A stretch of DNA of 64,000 nt from NCBI GenBank assembly GCA_965196985.1, contig CBDALO010000214.1, positions 62,001 through 126,000 on the forward strand. Reading direction: 5' to 3'. The notes beneath the pieces were generated by a model, which did not search any database, was not told the DNA's origin, and worked only from the letters and a program-made list of their open reading frames with translations. Every line of letters begins with the position of its first letter. The stretch's first letter is position 1. Below, piece by piece: positions 30,140 through 39,913 of the stretch. The position numbers were made by a program, and so were the translations under genes. The stretch is from 2-12-FULL-35-23 sp965196985. Its GTDB lineage: Bacteria > Pseudomonadota > Gammaproteobacteria > UBA12402.

Positions 30140-31384
30140 CCTACAACATTCCAGGTAGTAAGCGTGTTCACCTCAGTGCTAAAACAATTGAGAATTGGTA
30201 TTACGCTTGGTTAAAGCAGGGTATTGATGGATTAGTTCCTAAAACTCGACGAGACAAAGGCCAGTGTCACATCAATCCAGAGCTACAAGAGTTAATTATT
30301 TCCACTAAACAGGAAAGCCCTTCAAGATCAATTCCGACCGTGATTAAACTCTTAGAAACTCAAGGGAAGGTAGCACGAGGTGAATTATCTCACGCAACAG
30401 TTCACCGCTTATTAGTAAAACACGGCCTGTCTAAAAGAACAGTCACACCTTCTAACCAAATTGAGCGCCGCTCATTTGAGGCGCTCACAGCTTGTGATAT
30501 TTGGTATGGCGATGTCATGCATGGTCCAACGATTTACGATGGCCAAAGAAGAGTTAAAAGCTATTTGGTGAGTATTTTTGATGATGCCTCAAGGTTGGTC
30601 TGTCACAGTAAATTTTGTACTGATGAGAGTGCCATTACTATTGAGCATGTGTTGAAAGAGGCATTACTCAAACGTGGGCTTCCTGTTAAGCTCATCATTG
30701 ACAACGGCCCTGCCTACCGTGCTAAAACGTTGCAAACCATTTGTGCTCGTTTGAAAATTCAATTGATTTACGGCAGGCCCTATGAACCGCAAAGCAAAGG
30801 CAAACTAGAGCGTTGGCATAGAACAGTACGCGAGCAATTCCTAGCTGAATGCAACCTGGATTCCATTCATAGTTTCAATGCGCTGAATGATCGATTTTGG
30901 GCTTGGGTTGAGCGTGTTTATCATCAAGCCTCGCAAAGCGCCCTGCCTGACAAGATGACCCCGTTACAACGCTATCAGCAAGACCTCACTAAAATTCAGC
31001 CGTTAGGTTGTTTGGCCGATAAGCTAGATGATTACTTCCTGCATCGCATTAAGCGCCGAGTCAGGAAGGATGGCACGGTAAGCTGGAATAATCGACTCTT
31101 TGAAGTTCCATTTGAACTGGCTCAACAAGAGGTTTATTTAGTGGTTGATCCGCATAGTGACTCCGCCCGTCACGTCGAATCATTGGAATATCAATACCTT
31201 GGTGCAGTGGGAGAGCTGGACAAACATAACAACCTTTCTAGAACCCGAGCTAGACCTCAGATGCCGGAACAACCAGCAAGAAAAACCTCGCTAGTTGAGA
31301 TTGTTTATAACCAAGTTAAAGAGGATTTGGATATCACTGAGGAGATACCGTCATAAACGTCAACAATAAATTGTAAAATTTTTA

Positions 31385-32335
31385 CTAGGCATCCGCTGAA
31401 AATGGCTGCTGTGTTTTTAGGATGCCATAAATCATATGCACCATTTTTCTCATAACAGCACAAATGGCTAGCTTCTTTGGCTTGCCTTTTTTGAGCAGCT
31501 TTTCATAAAATTTCTTCAAAATAGGATTATGCCTTATAGCCACTAATGCCGGCATGTAAAGCGCCTTTCGCAACCAAGCACTACCAACCTTTGAGAGCCG
31601 TGATGAATTCAATGAAGTGCCTGATTGTGACTGGCTGGGATTTAAACCAATATGAGCAGCCAATTGTTTTGCGCCAGAAAATCTTTCAATATTATTAAAA
31701 AAAGCAGTTAGTGTTTGAGCGGTTTTATCACCAATGCCTGGGATGCTTTTAAGCAGCTCTGTGTTATTCTTCAGATCATCATCACTCGCGATCAGCTTAC
31801 TAATTTCTTCCTGCAGTCGTAAAATTTCTTTTTCCATATAATCGATATGATTTTGTATAGAGCTAATAATTGTTTCTTCCGCTAGCTCCAGCCTGTTTTG
31901 TTCATTGCTGACTTGGGAGGTTAATACTTCAGATCTCTGTATCAAAGCTCTTAGAGCCTCTATATTAGCTGGCAAAGGCTGCCATAGCGTTGGAGTAAAA
32001 TGATTTGAATAGTCCTTAATACTGACCGCATCGGCCTTGTCGGTCTTGTTTCGTATTAGCTGTCCTTTCATAAAAAACTTTATTCGTGCAGGATTAATTA
32101 TACTGACATCACACTTCTCACTATGTAAATAAAGAGCCAATGCATTACCGTATTTACCTGTTGATTCCATGCAAAAATGAAGTGACTGATCAGATAAAGA
32201 TTGCGTCCATTCTAATAACTCAGAAAAGCCCTCAGGATTATTATTAAAATGTTTAACGTGATCTTTTCCGCTAGTGGTGATAGCAGCAACAAAATCAGAT
32301 TTTGCAATATCAATACCAACACAATTTTTTTTCAT
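31385..32335 (-). CDS. IS110-family transposase
   Basis: 316 residues. The N-terminal RuvC-like DEDD domain shows VGIDIAKSDFVAAI, MESTGKYG and NKTDKADAVSI. The C-terminal transposase_20 domain shows SIPGIGDKTAQTLTAF and the serine region NPSQSQSGTSL. It looks complete. IS110 enzymes are guided by a bridge RNA from the non-coding end of the element. Confidence 0.92.
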   Translation of the reverse strand: MKKNCVGIDIAKSDFVAAITTSGKDHVKHFNNNPEGFSELLEWTQSLSDQSLHFCMESTGKYGNALALYLHSEKCDVSIINPARIKFFMKGQLIRNKTDKADAVSIKDYSNHFTPTLWQPLPANIEALRALIQRSEVLTSQVSNEQNRLELAEETIISSIQNHIDYMEKEILRLQEEISKLIASDDDLKNNTELLKSIPGIGDKTAQTLTAFFNNIERFSGAKQLAAHIGLNPSQSQSGTSLNSSRLSKVGSAWLRKALYMPALVAIRHNPILKKFYEKLLKKGKPKKLAICAVMRKMVHMIYGILKTQQPFSADA

Positions 32336-32586
32336 TTGCTAGAGCCTCTTAAATTTTATTACACTAACAAACTTGGGAAATCATAGTTCGGATCAACCTT
32401 GCAAATACAGGCTCACAATGGCCTAAGATACCGTTCGATCTCATGAACTTATGAGGGTGGAAGGGAGCTAAATCTCCTCAACAGGATTAAATCCTAAGGA
32501 CGAACACGGCTTCACCTTCCGCCTACCCAAGCATCCTTGGGATTGTAGCAATATTGTCATATCTCTACAGTTATTTAAGATACAAG
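32336..32586 (-). ncRNA. Candidate bridge RNA region of the IS110 element
   Basis: About 250 non-coding bases upstream of the transposase, where IS110-group elements encode their bridge RNA. On the minus strand it has hairpins (for example CCCAAGGATGCTTGGG) and contains TGAGGAGAT, complementary over 7-9 bases to the target/element junction at 31338-31347. It also contains ACGGTATCT, identical to the element end sense at 31344-31352. These could be target and donor guides. Not proven. Confidence 0.5.
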
Positions 32587-32587
32587 G

Positions 32588-33388
32588 ATGAGTAAGATGT
32601 ATCTTCAACATTTTGGCTTGAAATTTGATCCATTGGGTAAATCAAACATTATTGAATTGGCGCAGTCAAAGCGACTAGAACAGCAACTTAATGGTTTGCT
32701 AGAAACACGCGGCTTAGCAGTGATTACTGGCGACTCAGGGACAGGAAAGACCACGGCGCTAAGATACTGGAGCAATAAACTCAACCCGCTGACCCATCAA
32801 GTCATTTATCAATCAGACACTCACTTTCGGTCATTTGATGTGTACTCTCAGCTTGCCGAAAATCTAGGTTTAGAAAACTATTACCGATTCTCTAAACTTT
32901 GGAGAGACTTGAAGCAGAGCTTGATCGCGCTCTACCATGATAAAAACGTTCAGCCTATTTGGATCCTAGACGAGGCGCATCAGCTTAGTAATGATTTCAT
33001 TCTACGATTACCTGACTTCCTTAATTTCAGTTTTGACAGCAAAGACGTCATGACGATTATCTTATGTGGACTCCCATCACTTCTAGCAACATTGCAGAGA
33101 CCAGCCTATGAACCTATCAACTCTAGAATTCAGTGCTTTATTAGGTGGCATGCAATTGAAGATAGCAGGGATTTTGAGAGCATTATTCACGCTGCTTTTG
33201 AGAAGGCAGGAATGAGCAGCAGCTTATTCACTGAAACAGGTATTCGTGCAGTACACATGGCCACAAAAGGTAGGCTTCGTTATGTTGATAGGCTCATGCG
33301 ACATGCGTTGCTAATCGCCGCTAATATGAATTTAAACCATATACCGGATGATGTCATTAATCAGGCAATTCATGAGCTAAAAGGTTAA
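32588..33388 (+). CDS. TniB/ExeA-like AAA ATPase (copy 1)
   Basis: 266 residues. Walker A is ITGDSGTGKTTALRYW and Walker B is IWILDEAHQLS; ILCGLPSLLATL and RIQC..RWH are typical of transposition ATPases of TniB/TnsC/ExeA type. It activates the DDE transposase and selects targets. In the intact copy its ATG overlaps the transposase stop by 8 bp; here IS110 sits just upstream. Confidence 0.92.
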   Translation: MSKMYLQHFGLKFDPLGKSNIIELAQSKRLEQQLNGLLETRGLAVITGDSGTGKTTALRYWSNKLNPLTHQVIYQSDTHFRSFDVYSQLAENLGLENYYRFSKLWRDLKQSLIALYHDKNVQPIWILDEAHQLSNDFILRLPDFLNFSFDSKDVMTIILCGLPSLLATLQRPAYEPINSRIQCFIRWHAIEDSRDFESIIHAAFEKAGMSSSLFTETGIRAVHMATKGRLRYVDRLMRHALLIAANMNLNHIPDDVINQAIHELKG

Positions 33389-33512
33389 CTATTTGACACC
33401 ATCTCACGCAAAATAGGTTGAGATGGTTTCTCTAAATTATTGTGGGACGTTACACTTTTTAGCACTCGTGTGTTAACCCATGATTTTTTAACTCACCGAT
33501 TTTGAACACCTC

Positions 33513-34154
33513 TTACTCTAAAGGGTCTAAGTGTATCTCACGTTCAGTCAGAGTTAAGCTACGTTGAAATGCCTTGCGCGCAAAAACCCGTTCCGCATAA
33601 TCTGTCAGCGGTTGCGCACGTTTTGGTAGTTTAATACCTAGAACAGGTAAACGCCATAGCAACGGGGCTAAACAGCAGTCTACCAGTGAGATGGTTTCAC
33701 CGCCTAAATAAGGGGCTTCTGGTTCCTGAACCAATGGCACAAAGTTTAGTAAGGCTTGCTGCAACGCCTTACGAGCAGGTTTAGCTGTTTTTTCATTACC
33801 CATTAAAATCTGATGAAACAAGGGATAACAATCACGCTCTAATTGCATGACCTTCATCCGCGTTTCCGCACGAAACACTGCGTTGTCAGGGAGTAGGGGA
33901 GGGCTGGGGTAACGTTCGTCAAGGTACTGCATAATTAAGTACGACTCTGGTAAGACAAGCCCGTGATCAACTAATGTAGGAAGCTCCGCAGCAGGGTTAA
34001 CGGCTAACAAGCTTCGAGGAGGGGCAGCAGGATCTACCTCAATGATCTCAGCCGACAAGTGTTTTTCTGCTAAAGCAAGGCGTGTGCGATGATTATCAAT
34101 CTCATCGGACGCTGTATACAAGGTTAATGCTTTTTTACTTGCAGACATTGCCAT
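33513..34154 (-). CDS. sspA: Stringent starvation protein A homologue (GST fold)
   Basis: About 213 residues from the ATG at 34154; an upstream ATG at 34181 adds nine residues. Aligns in outline with E. coli SspA: LTLYTASDEIDNHRTRLALAEKH, NPAAELPTLVDHGLVLPES, IMQYLDERYPSPPLLP and LVDCCLAPLLWRLPVLGI. SspA binds RNA polymerase and changes transcription in stress and phage growth. An extra copy on a mobile element could reprogram host transcription; this is inference. It is the last minus-strand gene of the backbone before transposon copy 1. Confidence 0.88.
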   Translation of the reverse strand: MAMSASKKALTLYTASDEIDNHRTRLALAEKHLSAEIIEVDPAAPPRSLLAVNPAAELPTLVDHGLVLPESYLIMQYLDERYPSPPLLPDNAVFRAETRMKVMQLERDCYPLFHQILMGNEKTAKPARKALQQALLNFVPLVQEPEAPYLGGETISLVDCCLAPLLWRLPVLGIKLPKRAQPLTDYAERVFARKAFQRSLTLTEREIHLDPLE

Positions 34155-34293
34155 CAGTAACCGAGCCACCCTTTCTTTCATTGCTAAAACGGCACGCAGT
34201 TTACTCGAAAACGTTTAAAACACCTAGCAAAAAAATCACCGTGTTAGCACCATGATCACCAGTCCTTCTGGATTGGGGAAAACGTTAACTTTT

Positions 34294-35175
34294 CTACGTC
34301 CCGCAATAGCTACTCGTAATCCACAGCCTACCATGACCTAGCTCGACTGAGACCTGAAAACGGGCTTTGCGATCTAAAATGGCATCCTCGCCTTTTAATG
34401 AGCTACGACTCGGCCCACCGTTCAACGGTGATTCCCATCCTGTGAGTTCTTTATAACGCCGTTGCGCGTAAGCATGACGTAGGCCGTGTAGCTTACTTAA
34501 CCCTGCTTTACTTGCCACCCAATAATAGTGTTTGTTTTGTTGAATGTAACTTTTATTCGGTGGAATTAAGGAGCCACCTGCTGCAAGCACCTTTGCTCTG
34601 TCTAACCAATATCTCTGTTCCTCAGTTTGAATGGGGATGTATCGCTCCACCCCACCTTTCGCCCAGGTACGATAGATAAAAAGCTGATTGCCCTGATCAG
34701 CAACGGTGGGAATAATTTTAATGGACTCCGCTGCCCGTAAACCAAAGACGCGCTGCAGCTCATACGAACATAAGACCCGTTCATCATCCACCGCTTGAAA
34801 GTTGGGCGAATGAATCGCTTTACTTTCCGTAGGGATTAATTGCCGAGAGCCTATCTGGTAAAAGTCATTGGTTTGGACTAAGCGGTGTTTGCCAAGCTGG
34901 CGACAAACAAAGCGCAAGTCAGATAAGCGGTTTTTAATGCTGCCGACACTAATCCCTTTTTCTTGCCAGTGTGCCACCAAGCAGGCAACGTGCTTTTGCT
35001 TTAACCCTCGAATGTGTTTAATTTTATAACCCAAACCGTGTAGCTCAGCAAACATGGCTCGTAACCGATTAGTCCGGCAGATACGGGTTGAATGTGACAT
35101 TTGCTTGCTGCCTTTATATTGTTTCATAAACTCAAACAACGAATAGTTTAATCGTCTAAGCGGTTGTAAGCTCAT
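34294..35175 (-). CDS. Tyrosine recombinase
   Basis: About 293 residues from the ATG at 35175 (MSLQPLRRLNY), which overlaps the upstream recombinase by 20 bp. The SAM-like N-terminal domain is followed by catalytic residues: RVFGLRAAES (Arg I), WAKGGVERYIPI (Lys), HGLRHAYAQRRY (His-x-x-Arg) and LGHGRLWITSSY (His and nucleophile Tyr). It looks active. Probably serves integration, excision or dimer resolution of the element. Confidence 0.88.
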   Translation of the reverse strand: MSLQPLRRLNYSLFEFMKQYKGSKQMSHSTRICRTNRLRAMFAELHGLGYKIKHIRGLKQKHVACLVAHWQEKGISVGSIKNRLSDLRFVCRQLGKHRLVQTNDFYQIGSRQLIPTESKAIHSPNFQAVDDERVLCSYELQRVFGLRAAESIKIIPTVADQGNQLFIYRTWAKGGVERYIPIQTEEQRYWLDRAKVLAAGGSLIPPNKSYIQQNKHYYWVASKAGLSKLHGLRHAYAQRRYKELTGWESPLNGGPSRSSLKGEDAILDRKARFQVSVELGHGRLWITSSYCGT

Positions 35176-36079
35176 GCAAATACTCCTTTTTAATACGATG
35201 GGTACTGTGACAGCCCATTTCATGACACAAGGTTTGAATAGCCTGATCACTCTCATCCTGCTGAGATAACGCTTGGTAGCGTTGTTGTGCATAGTGTTGC
35301 CGGTAAGGCAAACGTGGATTGAGTTTCAAGATCCCTAACTCCGCTTGATAAAGCCGATTACAATACGTCACGAATTCTGGTGTGTGTTCCAAAGAATAGC
35401 GTGTTTGTAATTCCTTACACCGCTGCAAGCAAGCTTTTTGCTCATTCGTTACAATCGGAATCTGGCGTGTTTTATGGTTATGAGCCAAGGTACGATCAAT
35501 CCATAATGATTGCTTGGTGGTTTGAATGAATGAGAGCAACACCTTAATTGCCTCGAAGCGGGTCACACCAAAGCTTTGCTGTAATGCCACTAACACTTGA
35601 GTGATCGGGTGGCACAGCGAGGGTGTCGGTACAACCGGCTGCGGTGTGATGCACTCATCACGCTGGATCCCCAGTTCCGCATTACTTGGAATACTGACCG
35701 TTAATTCGGCTAAGGCAATAAAATGACGTAACGCGCCGAGCTTATTTTTTAAGGTGCTGTCGTTGTTGTCTTGCTGGCGATAATAAGCAACCAGCTCTAC
35801 AAAGTGATCCCGTGTTAATTGATCCAGTCGATAAGGTAGCAACCGTAACTTCGCCCAGTCAGCAAAACATTGCCGAACGATACGTCGGTGCTCTTGCCGC
35901 GTACGATACGAGTATTGCCTATCTTGTGCGAGCACTTGCTCGACTTTCTTTAATAAACTGTGCTGTCGCCCCATACGAGGTTTTCCTTCTATTGACCAGT
36001 CAGTGATCTGAAGGCTCGCTACTCTCAACGCCTTTGAGCAAAAACGATCAACCCCAAAACCCAAGGGAGTGAGTTTCAC
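35156..36079 (-). CDS. Tyrosine recombinase-like protein (partner)
   Basis: 307 residues. N-terminal core-binding domain (YSYRTRQEHRRIVRQCFADWAKL, STLKNKLGALRHFI). Catalytic-type segments are FGVTRFEAIKV, RTLAHNHKTRQIPI, LPYRQHYAQQRY and EMGCHSTHRIKKEYLH. The box II and tyrosine match the family but the His usually following LG is changed to CHS, so activity is less sure. It overlaps the next recombinase, so the two may form a hetero-oligomer. Confidence 0.8.
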   Translation of the reverse strand: MKLTPLGFGVDRFCSKALRVASLQITDWSIEGKPRMGRQHSLLKKVEQVLAQDRQYSYRTRQEHRRIVRQCFADWAKLRLLPYRLDQLTRDHFVELVAYYRQQDNNDSTLKNKLGALRHFIALAELTVSIPSNAELGIQRDECITPQPVVPTPSLCHPITQVLVALQQSFGVTRFEAIKVLLSFIQTTKQSLWIDRTLAHNHKTRQIPIVTNEQKACLQRCKELQTRYSLEHTPEFVTYCNRLYQAELGILKLNPRLPYRQHYAQQRYQALSQQDESDQAIQTLCHEMGCHSTHRIKKEYLHELTTA

Positions 36080-36444
36080 GACTCACCGTGCTCAACGCCA
36101 CAAAAGACACAAGCCTTCAGGTCACTGACCAAGGGAGAGAAAGAAAGAGCAGGCAATTTATAATCGGTGGTTTGCGCTATTAGACCTAGGCTTAATTGGC
36201 TTAGTGCTATTAAGACCAAAAACGACAGTAAGTGATGCCGTTAATCCCCGAAGGGCATATGGGTCTCAGACAAGGGTCTACCATTTGTCAAAAACACGAA
36301 CTACAAAATTTATCTGTTCTTCTCTTTTCTTCTCTCCTCTTAATGTTTTTCATCCAATTAATTTCCTAAGCAAGCTGTAACCCCAGTGCTTAGGAAGCAG
36401 TGCTCACCCTCCACCTGACCTTCGCCAATGTGAATGGAGCGGTA

Positions 36445-36896
36445 CAAAACGTATCCAACGCGCAAGCGTGTCAATCCGAAGCTCTCTGACTTCAAATTAC
36501 AAAGTCAGTCTGCCCGCTTAACGCGAAGTGGCTACAATACGTTTTGTTAAGCACACGAGCTCGTGTGCAAGTAGTAAGCTATCGATCTTGGTCGATAGAA
36601 TGAGATCATTAAACCCCTTCTGCGACAGCATTAGTCCTAACGAAGGTTAAAGATAAGCAGATAACACCGCTTATCGGTCTTAATGCCAAAGGCAGTTTGC
36701 GTCATTCGTTTATGCTCGGTCAGAGCACTGGCCGCATTGGCGAACCCGAACTTTTAGGACAAGGTTAATCTTGTCACTCGCTCCATGCTTTGGTAAGTCC
36801 CGCTAGCTTTCGCTAGGTTCACGACACGTGGGACAACTGTGACGAATAGTAATAGACGTACAAGACGTTTCAGGCTTTCGGCCTTCTTCAGTATTA
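36445..36896. ncRNA. 455-bp structured repeat, copy 1 (candidate structured RNA)
   Basis: Near-identical to 50617-51069 in the same orientation, with no shared open frame. Many hairpins are seen: long-range CAAAACGTAT/ATACGTTTTG, then GCACACGA/TCGTGTGC, CTATCGA/TCGATAG, CCTTC/GAAGG, GATAAGC/GCTTATC, GCTC/GAGC, GACAAG/CTTGTC, GTCCC/GGGAC and a terminal GGCTTTCGGCC. Nearly all differences between copies fall in loops or linkers. The sequence 36080-36444 upstream has a CCTAAGCA/TGCTTAGG inverted repeat and no gene. The transcribed strand is not known. A DNA function (origin, recombination site) is the alternative. Confidence 0.65.
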
Positions 36897-36908
36897 CCTC
36901 AAACAATG

Positions 36909-37091
36909 TTACCGAGCTGACACCACAAAAGCAAATTCAATCAAACAAAAAAAAGCAGCAGCAGAACCAGCAAGTGGTTTGTGCTGAGCCATTTTAAAAA
37001 AGCGCAGCAGCGACAGCAAAACAAAGTGACCCATTAACCCTGATGCCAATGGTGAGTACAAACTGAAATTTCGCGCCGACAATTTATCCAC
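36909..37091 (-). CDS. Possible small membrane protein
   Basis: 60 codons from a TTG, with two hydrophobic stretches (GLMGHFVLLSLLRFF; AAAFFCLIEFAFVV). It lies next to copy 1 of the structured repeat, as a small membrane protein gene lies next to copy 2. No homology recognised and the start is weak, so it may be chance. Confidence 0.25.
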   Translation of the reverse strand: MDKLSARNFSLYSPLASGLMGHFVLLSLLRFFKMAQHKPLAGSAAAFFCLIEFAFVVSAR

Positions 37092-37095
37092 AATC

Positions 37096-37124
37096 GTTGG
37101 GGATTTTTTTATGGAATCCCCAAC
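37096..37124. terminator. 10-bp hairpin
   Basis: GTTGGGGATT and AATCCCCAAC form a perfect stem around a T-rich loop. Terminator or protein-binding palindrome. Confidence 0.4.
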
Positions 37125-37281
37125 TCATGGGGATAAATTGAGGCCCTGCACCTGTGGCCTAGGCGGGAGCCAAGTCAGGCTATTCTTTAACCAAAATCAG
37201 AGCAAAATAAGTTAGCCCGTAAACACGGGCTAGAATTTCGCGTGTAACTGCTTGTTTCCATTAAAAAATCGCCGGAAAACG

Positions 37282-37380
37282 CTCCCGCGTCACTTCCTAT
37301 TTTATAGGAAGTGACGCGGGAGGATTGCAACAGCCCCCGTGCGAAAACGGGGGCCGAAGCCAACCGGTGGAACGGTTGGC
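37282..37380. other. Cluster of three perfect hairpins downstream of TALE-like gene
   Basis: A 19-bp perfect stem with a TTT loop (37282-37322) is followed by GCCCCCGT/ACGGGGGC with a GCGAAA loop (37333-37354) and GCCAACCG/CGGTTGGC with GTGGAA (37359-37380). The region is GC-rich and non-coding. It could terminate the TALE-like transcript, or be a single-strand origin or recombination site. The flanking 37125-37281 shows nothing clear. Confidence 0.7.
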
Positions 37381-39112
37381 GGAACTGAAAATCGAGGTGC
37401 TTGGAAAGCCTCTAGCGAGTGGAGAGTTCCGCCTGCAAGACAACAAAGCCTGCCGGTTGACTCGCAAGCTGGACAATCTTTTGATGCGGTAAGCCTTGCT
37501 GGCGGAGGGTGTTGTAATGGCTGGCGAGGGTGTTGAGTGTGGATCCTGCACTGCGACAACGTGCAATTTGAGCAAGTTCTGGTTCCGAAAAACCCCACCC
37601 TAGCAATTTTTTAGCGTGCGTTTGCAGGGCTTGCAGGGTCTTCGCTCCGCCACTTTTTGCGGTGATACTGACCAAATCAGCGGGTGTGAGTGAGAGGGTT
37701 TGCCATGCATTTTGCTCCTCAGCAAGTAACGTGAGGGTGACTCTGGCTCCGTCTTGGTTGACTATTCTGATTAAATCGTAGTCATTAAAGCCCTGATTCA
37801 GCAAGGTAGCGTGATGCGTGAGTAGGGCTTGGATGGCAGGCGCACGTCCACGTTTGTTGAGTATTTTGACAATTTGTTTGTGCTGAAAACCCAGATTTAG
37901 CAGAGCGGGGTAGTGCTTAGCGAGTGCATCGAGTGTTTTGGTTGCGCCGGAATGGCTTAAAATAGGGACTAATTCTTCGGTGTTAAAGCCCCAACTTTGA
38001 AGCTGTTGCTGGTGAGTGAGTAAAGATTCTACGGCCTGAGTGCAACCCTCAGTCGAAAAGATCTTAACCAAATCAGCGTGCTGAAACCCCAAGGTTTCTA
38101 ACACAGCACGGTATTGATGCAAGGCTTGCAAGGCCAGTGAAGCTCCCCGTTGGGTCACTAATTGCACTAATTCCGCATGGGTTAAGCCTGCGTTTTGCCA
38201 GAGTTCCGGTTGATGCAGTAACGTTGTAATCGTTTTTGCTGCACCATCCTTGCTCAATAATGCCACGATTTCAGACTGGCTAAATCCCCACTGAGTCAAT
38301 AGCGCGTGGTGTTCGAGTACCGCTTGGAACGCTTGCGCTGCCCCGTCTTGACTGGCGATACGCACCAAGTCAGTGATACTGAAACCTAACTCGAATAAAG
38401 CCGAGTGATGTTGCAACAATGCCTTGAAGCTGTTGGACGCACTGTTTTGTTGAGCAATCTTGACCCGTTCTGCGTGTGAAAAGCCCAAACTTTTCAGTGC
38501 GGCATGCTGTTCCACTAACACCGCCAGTGTGTGTGCTGCACCGGTTTTACTGCTAATACTCACTAAATCAGCACGGGTATACCCGCATTGAATCAAGGCG
38601 GGGTAGTGAGTAAGTAGAGCAGTGATCGTCTGATTAGCTCCCATTGAGCCAGTGATTTTTAAGCAATCCGTGGTGGAAAAGCCTAACCGCAATAAGGTTT
38701 GTTGGTGCTCAAGAAACGCAGTGACTGCTTGTGCGCCACCCATATTCCCAGCAATGCGAACAATGTCAGTAGGGGTTAAGCCACGACTAACTAAGGTGTG
38801 GTGATGGGTGATCACGGCATTCAATGCTTGCGAGCCACCGGTATTACTCCCTAATTTAATGAGCTGGTCATGGGTGTACCCTAGCTCTATTAATTGCGGG
38901 TACACGCTGATCAATTTAGTCAGTGTTAACCCACCCGCATCAATGGAACCTAACCGCGTAATCTCTGCTTTAGTTAATCGGACTTCAAATAAGGCACACT
39001 GTTCTAGAATGGTTGCCACGGTTTCGCGTGAGGCTTTTTTTAGGATTGTAACGTCCCACAATAATTTAGAGAAACCATCTCAACCTATTTTGCGTGAGAT
39101 GGTGTCAAATAG

Positions 39113-39913
39113 TTAACCTTTTAGCTCATGAATTGCCTGATTAATGACATCATCCGGTATATGGTTTAAATTCATATTAGCGGCGATTAGCAACGCATGT
39201 CGCATGAGCCTATCAACATAACGAAGCCTACCTTTTGTGGCCATGTGTACTGCACGAATACCTGTTTCAGTGAATAAGCTGCTGCTCATTCCTGCCTTCT
39301 CAAAAGCAGCGTGAATAATGCTCTCAAAATCCCTGCTATCTTCAATTGCATGCCACCTAATAAAGCACTGAATTCTAGAGTTGATAGGTTCATAGGCTGG
39401 TCTCTGCAATGTTGCTAGAAGTGATGGGAGTCCACATAAGATAATCGTCATGACGTCTTTGCTGTCAAAACTGAAATTAAGGAAGTCAGGTAATCGTAGA
39501 ATGAAATCATTACTAAGCTGATGCGCCTCGTCTAGGATCCAAATAGGCTGAACGTTTTTATCATGGTAGAGCGCGATCAAGCTCTGCTTCAAGTCTCTCC
39601 AAAGTTTAGAGAATCGGTAATAGTTTTCTAAACCTAGATTTTCGGCAAGCTGAGAGTACACATCAAATGACCGAAAGTGAGTGTCTGATTGATAAATGAC
39701 TTGATGGGTCAGCGGGTTGAGTTTATTGCTCCAGTATCTTAGCGCCGTGGTCTTTCCTGTCCCTGAGTCGCCAGTAATCACTGCTAAGCCGCGTGTTTCT
39801 AGCAAACCATTAAGTTGCTGCTCTAGTCGCTTTGACTGCGCCAATTCAATAATGTTTGATTTACCCAATGGATCAAATTTCAAGCCAAAATGTTGAAGAT
39901 ACATCTTACTCAT
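39113..39913 (-). CDS. TniB/ExeA-like AAA ATPase (copy 2)
   Basis: Same protein as at 32588-33388. The ATG lies within the stop region of the transposase gene (GATGAGTAA, 8-bp overlap), indicating translational coupling. An upstream in-frame start at 39964 is unlikely. Confidence 0.92.
   Translation of the reverse strand: MSKMYLQHFGLKFDPLGKSNIIELAQSKRLEQQLNGLLETRGLAVITGDSGTGKTTALRYWSNKLNPLTHQVIYQSDTHFRSFDVYSQLAENLGLENYYRFSKLWRDLKQSLIALYHDKNVQPIWILDEAHQLSNDFILRLPDFLNFSFDSKDVMTIILCGLPSLLATLQRPAYEPINSRIQCFIRWHAIEDSRDFESIIHAAFEKAGMSSSLFTETGIRAVHMATKGRLRYVDRLMRHALLIAANMNLNHIPDDVINQAIHELKG

Larger units (their letters stand above)
28624..31356 (+). pseudogene. TniA-like DDE transposase, interrupted
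   Basis: Parts at 28624-28752 and 30148-31344 match the intact copy at 39906-41240. ISKra4 with its 8-bp duplication splits it after QQTYN. The IS110 insertion then replaces the last two codons, giving a C-terminus EEIPS in place of EEDE. The rve/DDE residues (IWYGDVMHG, LIIDNGPAYRA, KGKLERWHR) lie in the 3' part. Confidence 0.9.
31345..32586 (-). mobile_element. IS110-family element (1242 bp)
   Basis: Comparison with the intact transposon copy shows the target ctgaggag/gatgag split at this point with no clear target duplication, as usual for IS110. Exact ends are ambiguous by one or two bases. Confidence 0.88.
27829..33454 (+). mobile_element. Three-gene TniA/TniB-type transposon, copy 1 (with ISKra4 and IS110 nested)
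   Basis: Shared ends with copy 2 are TGTTACGTC (left) and, read inward, TGTAACGTC (right). Ends starting TGT and a 5-bp target duplication (clean in copy 2) fit the Tn552/Tn5053 type with a DDE transposase and an AAA ATPase. Here flanks are CTTT and CTTTT, a duplication that seems to have lost one T. Genes: zinc-finger/HTH protein, transposase (broken by ISKra4 and IS110), ATPase. Confidence 0.85.

Noticed and set aside
37297..37598. Overlapping ORFs of 65-98 codons near the end of the TALE-like gene
   Set aside because: They run through strong hairpins and antisense to the TALE-like frame, in GC-rich sequence that rarely yields stops.
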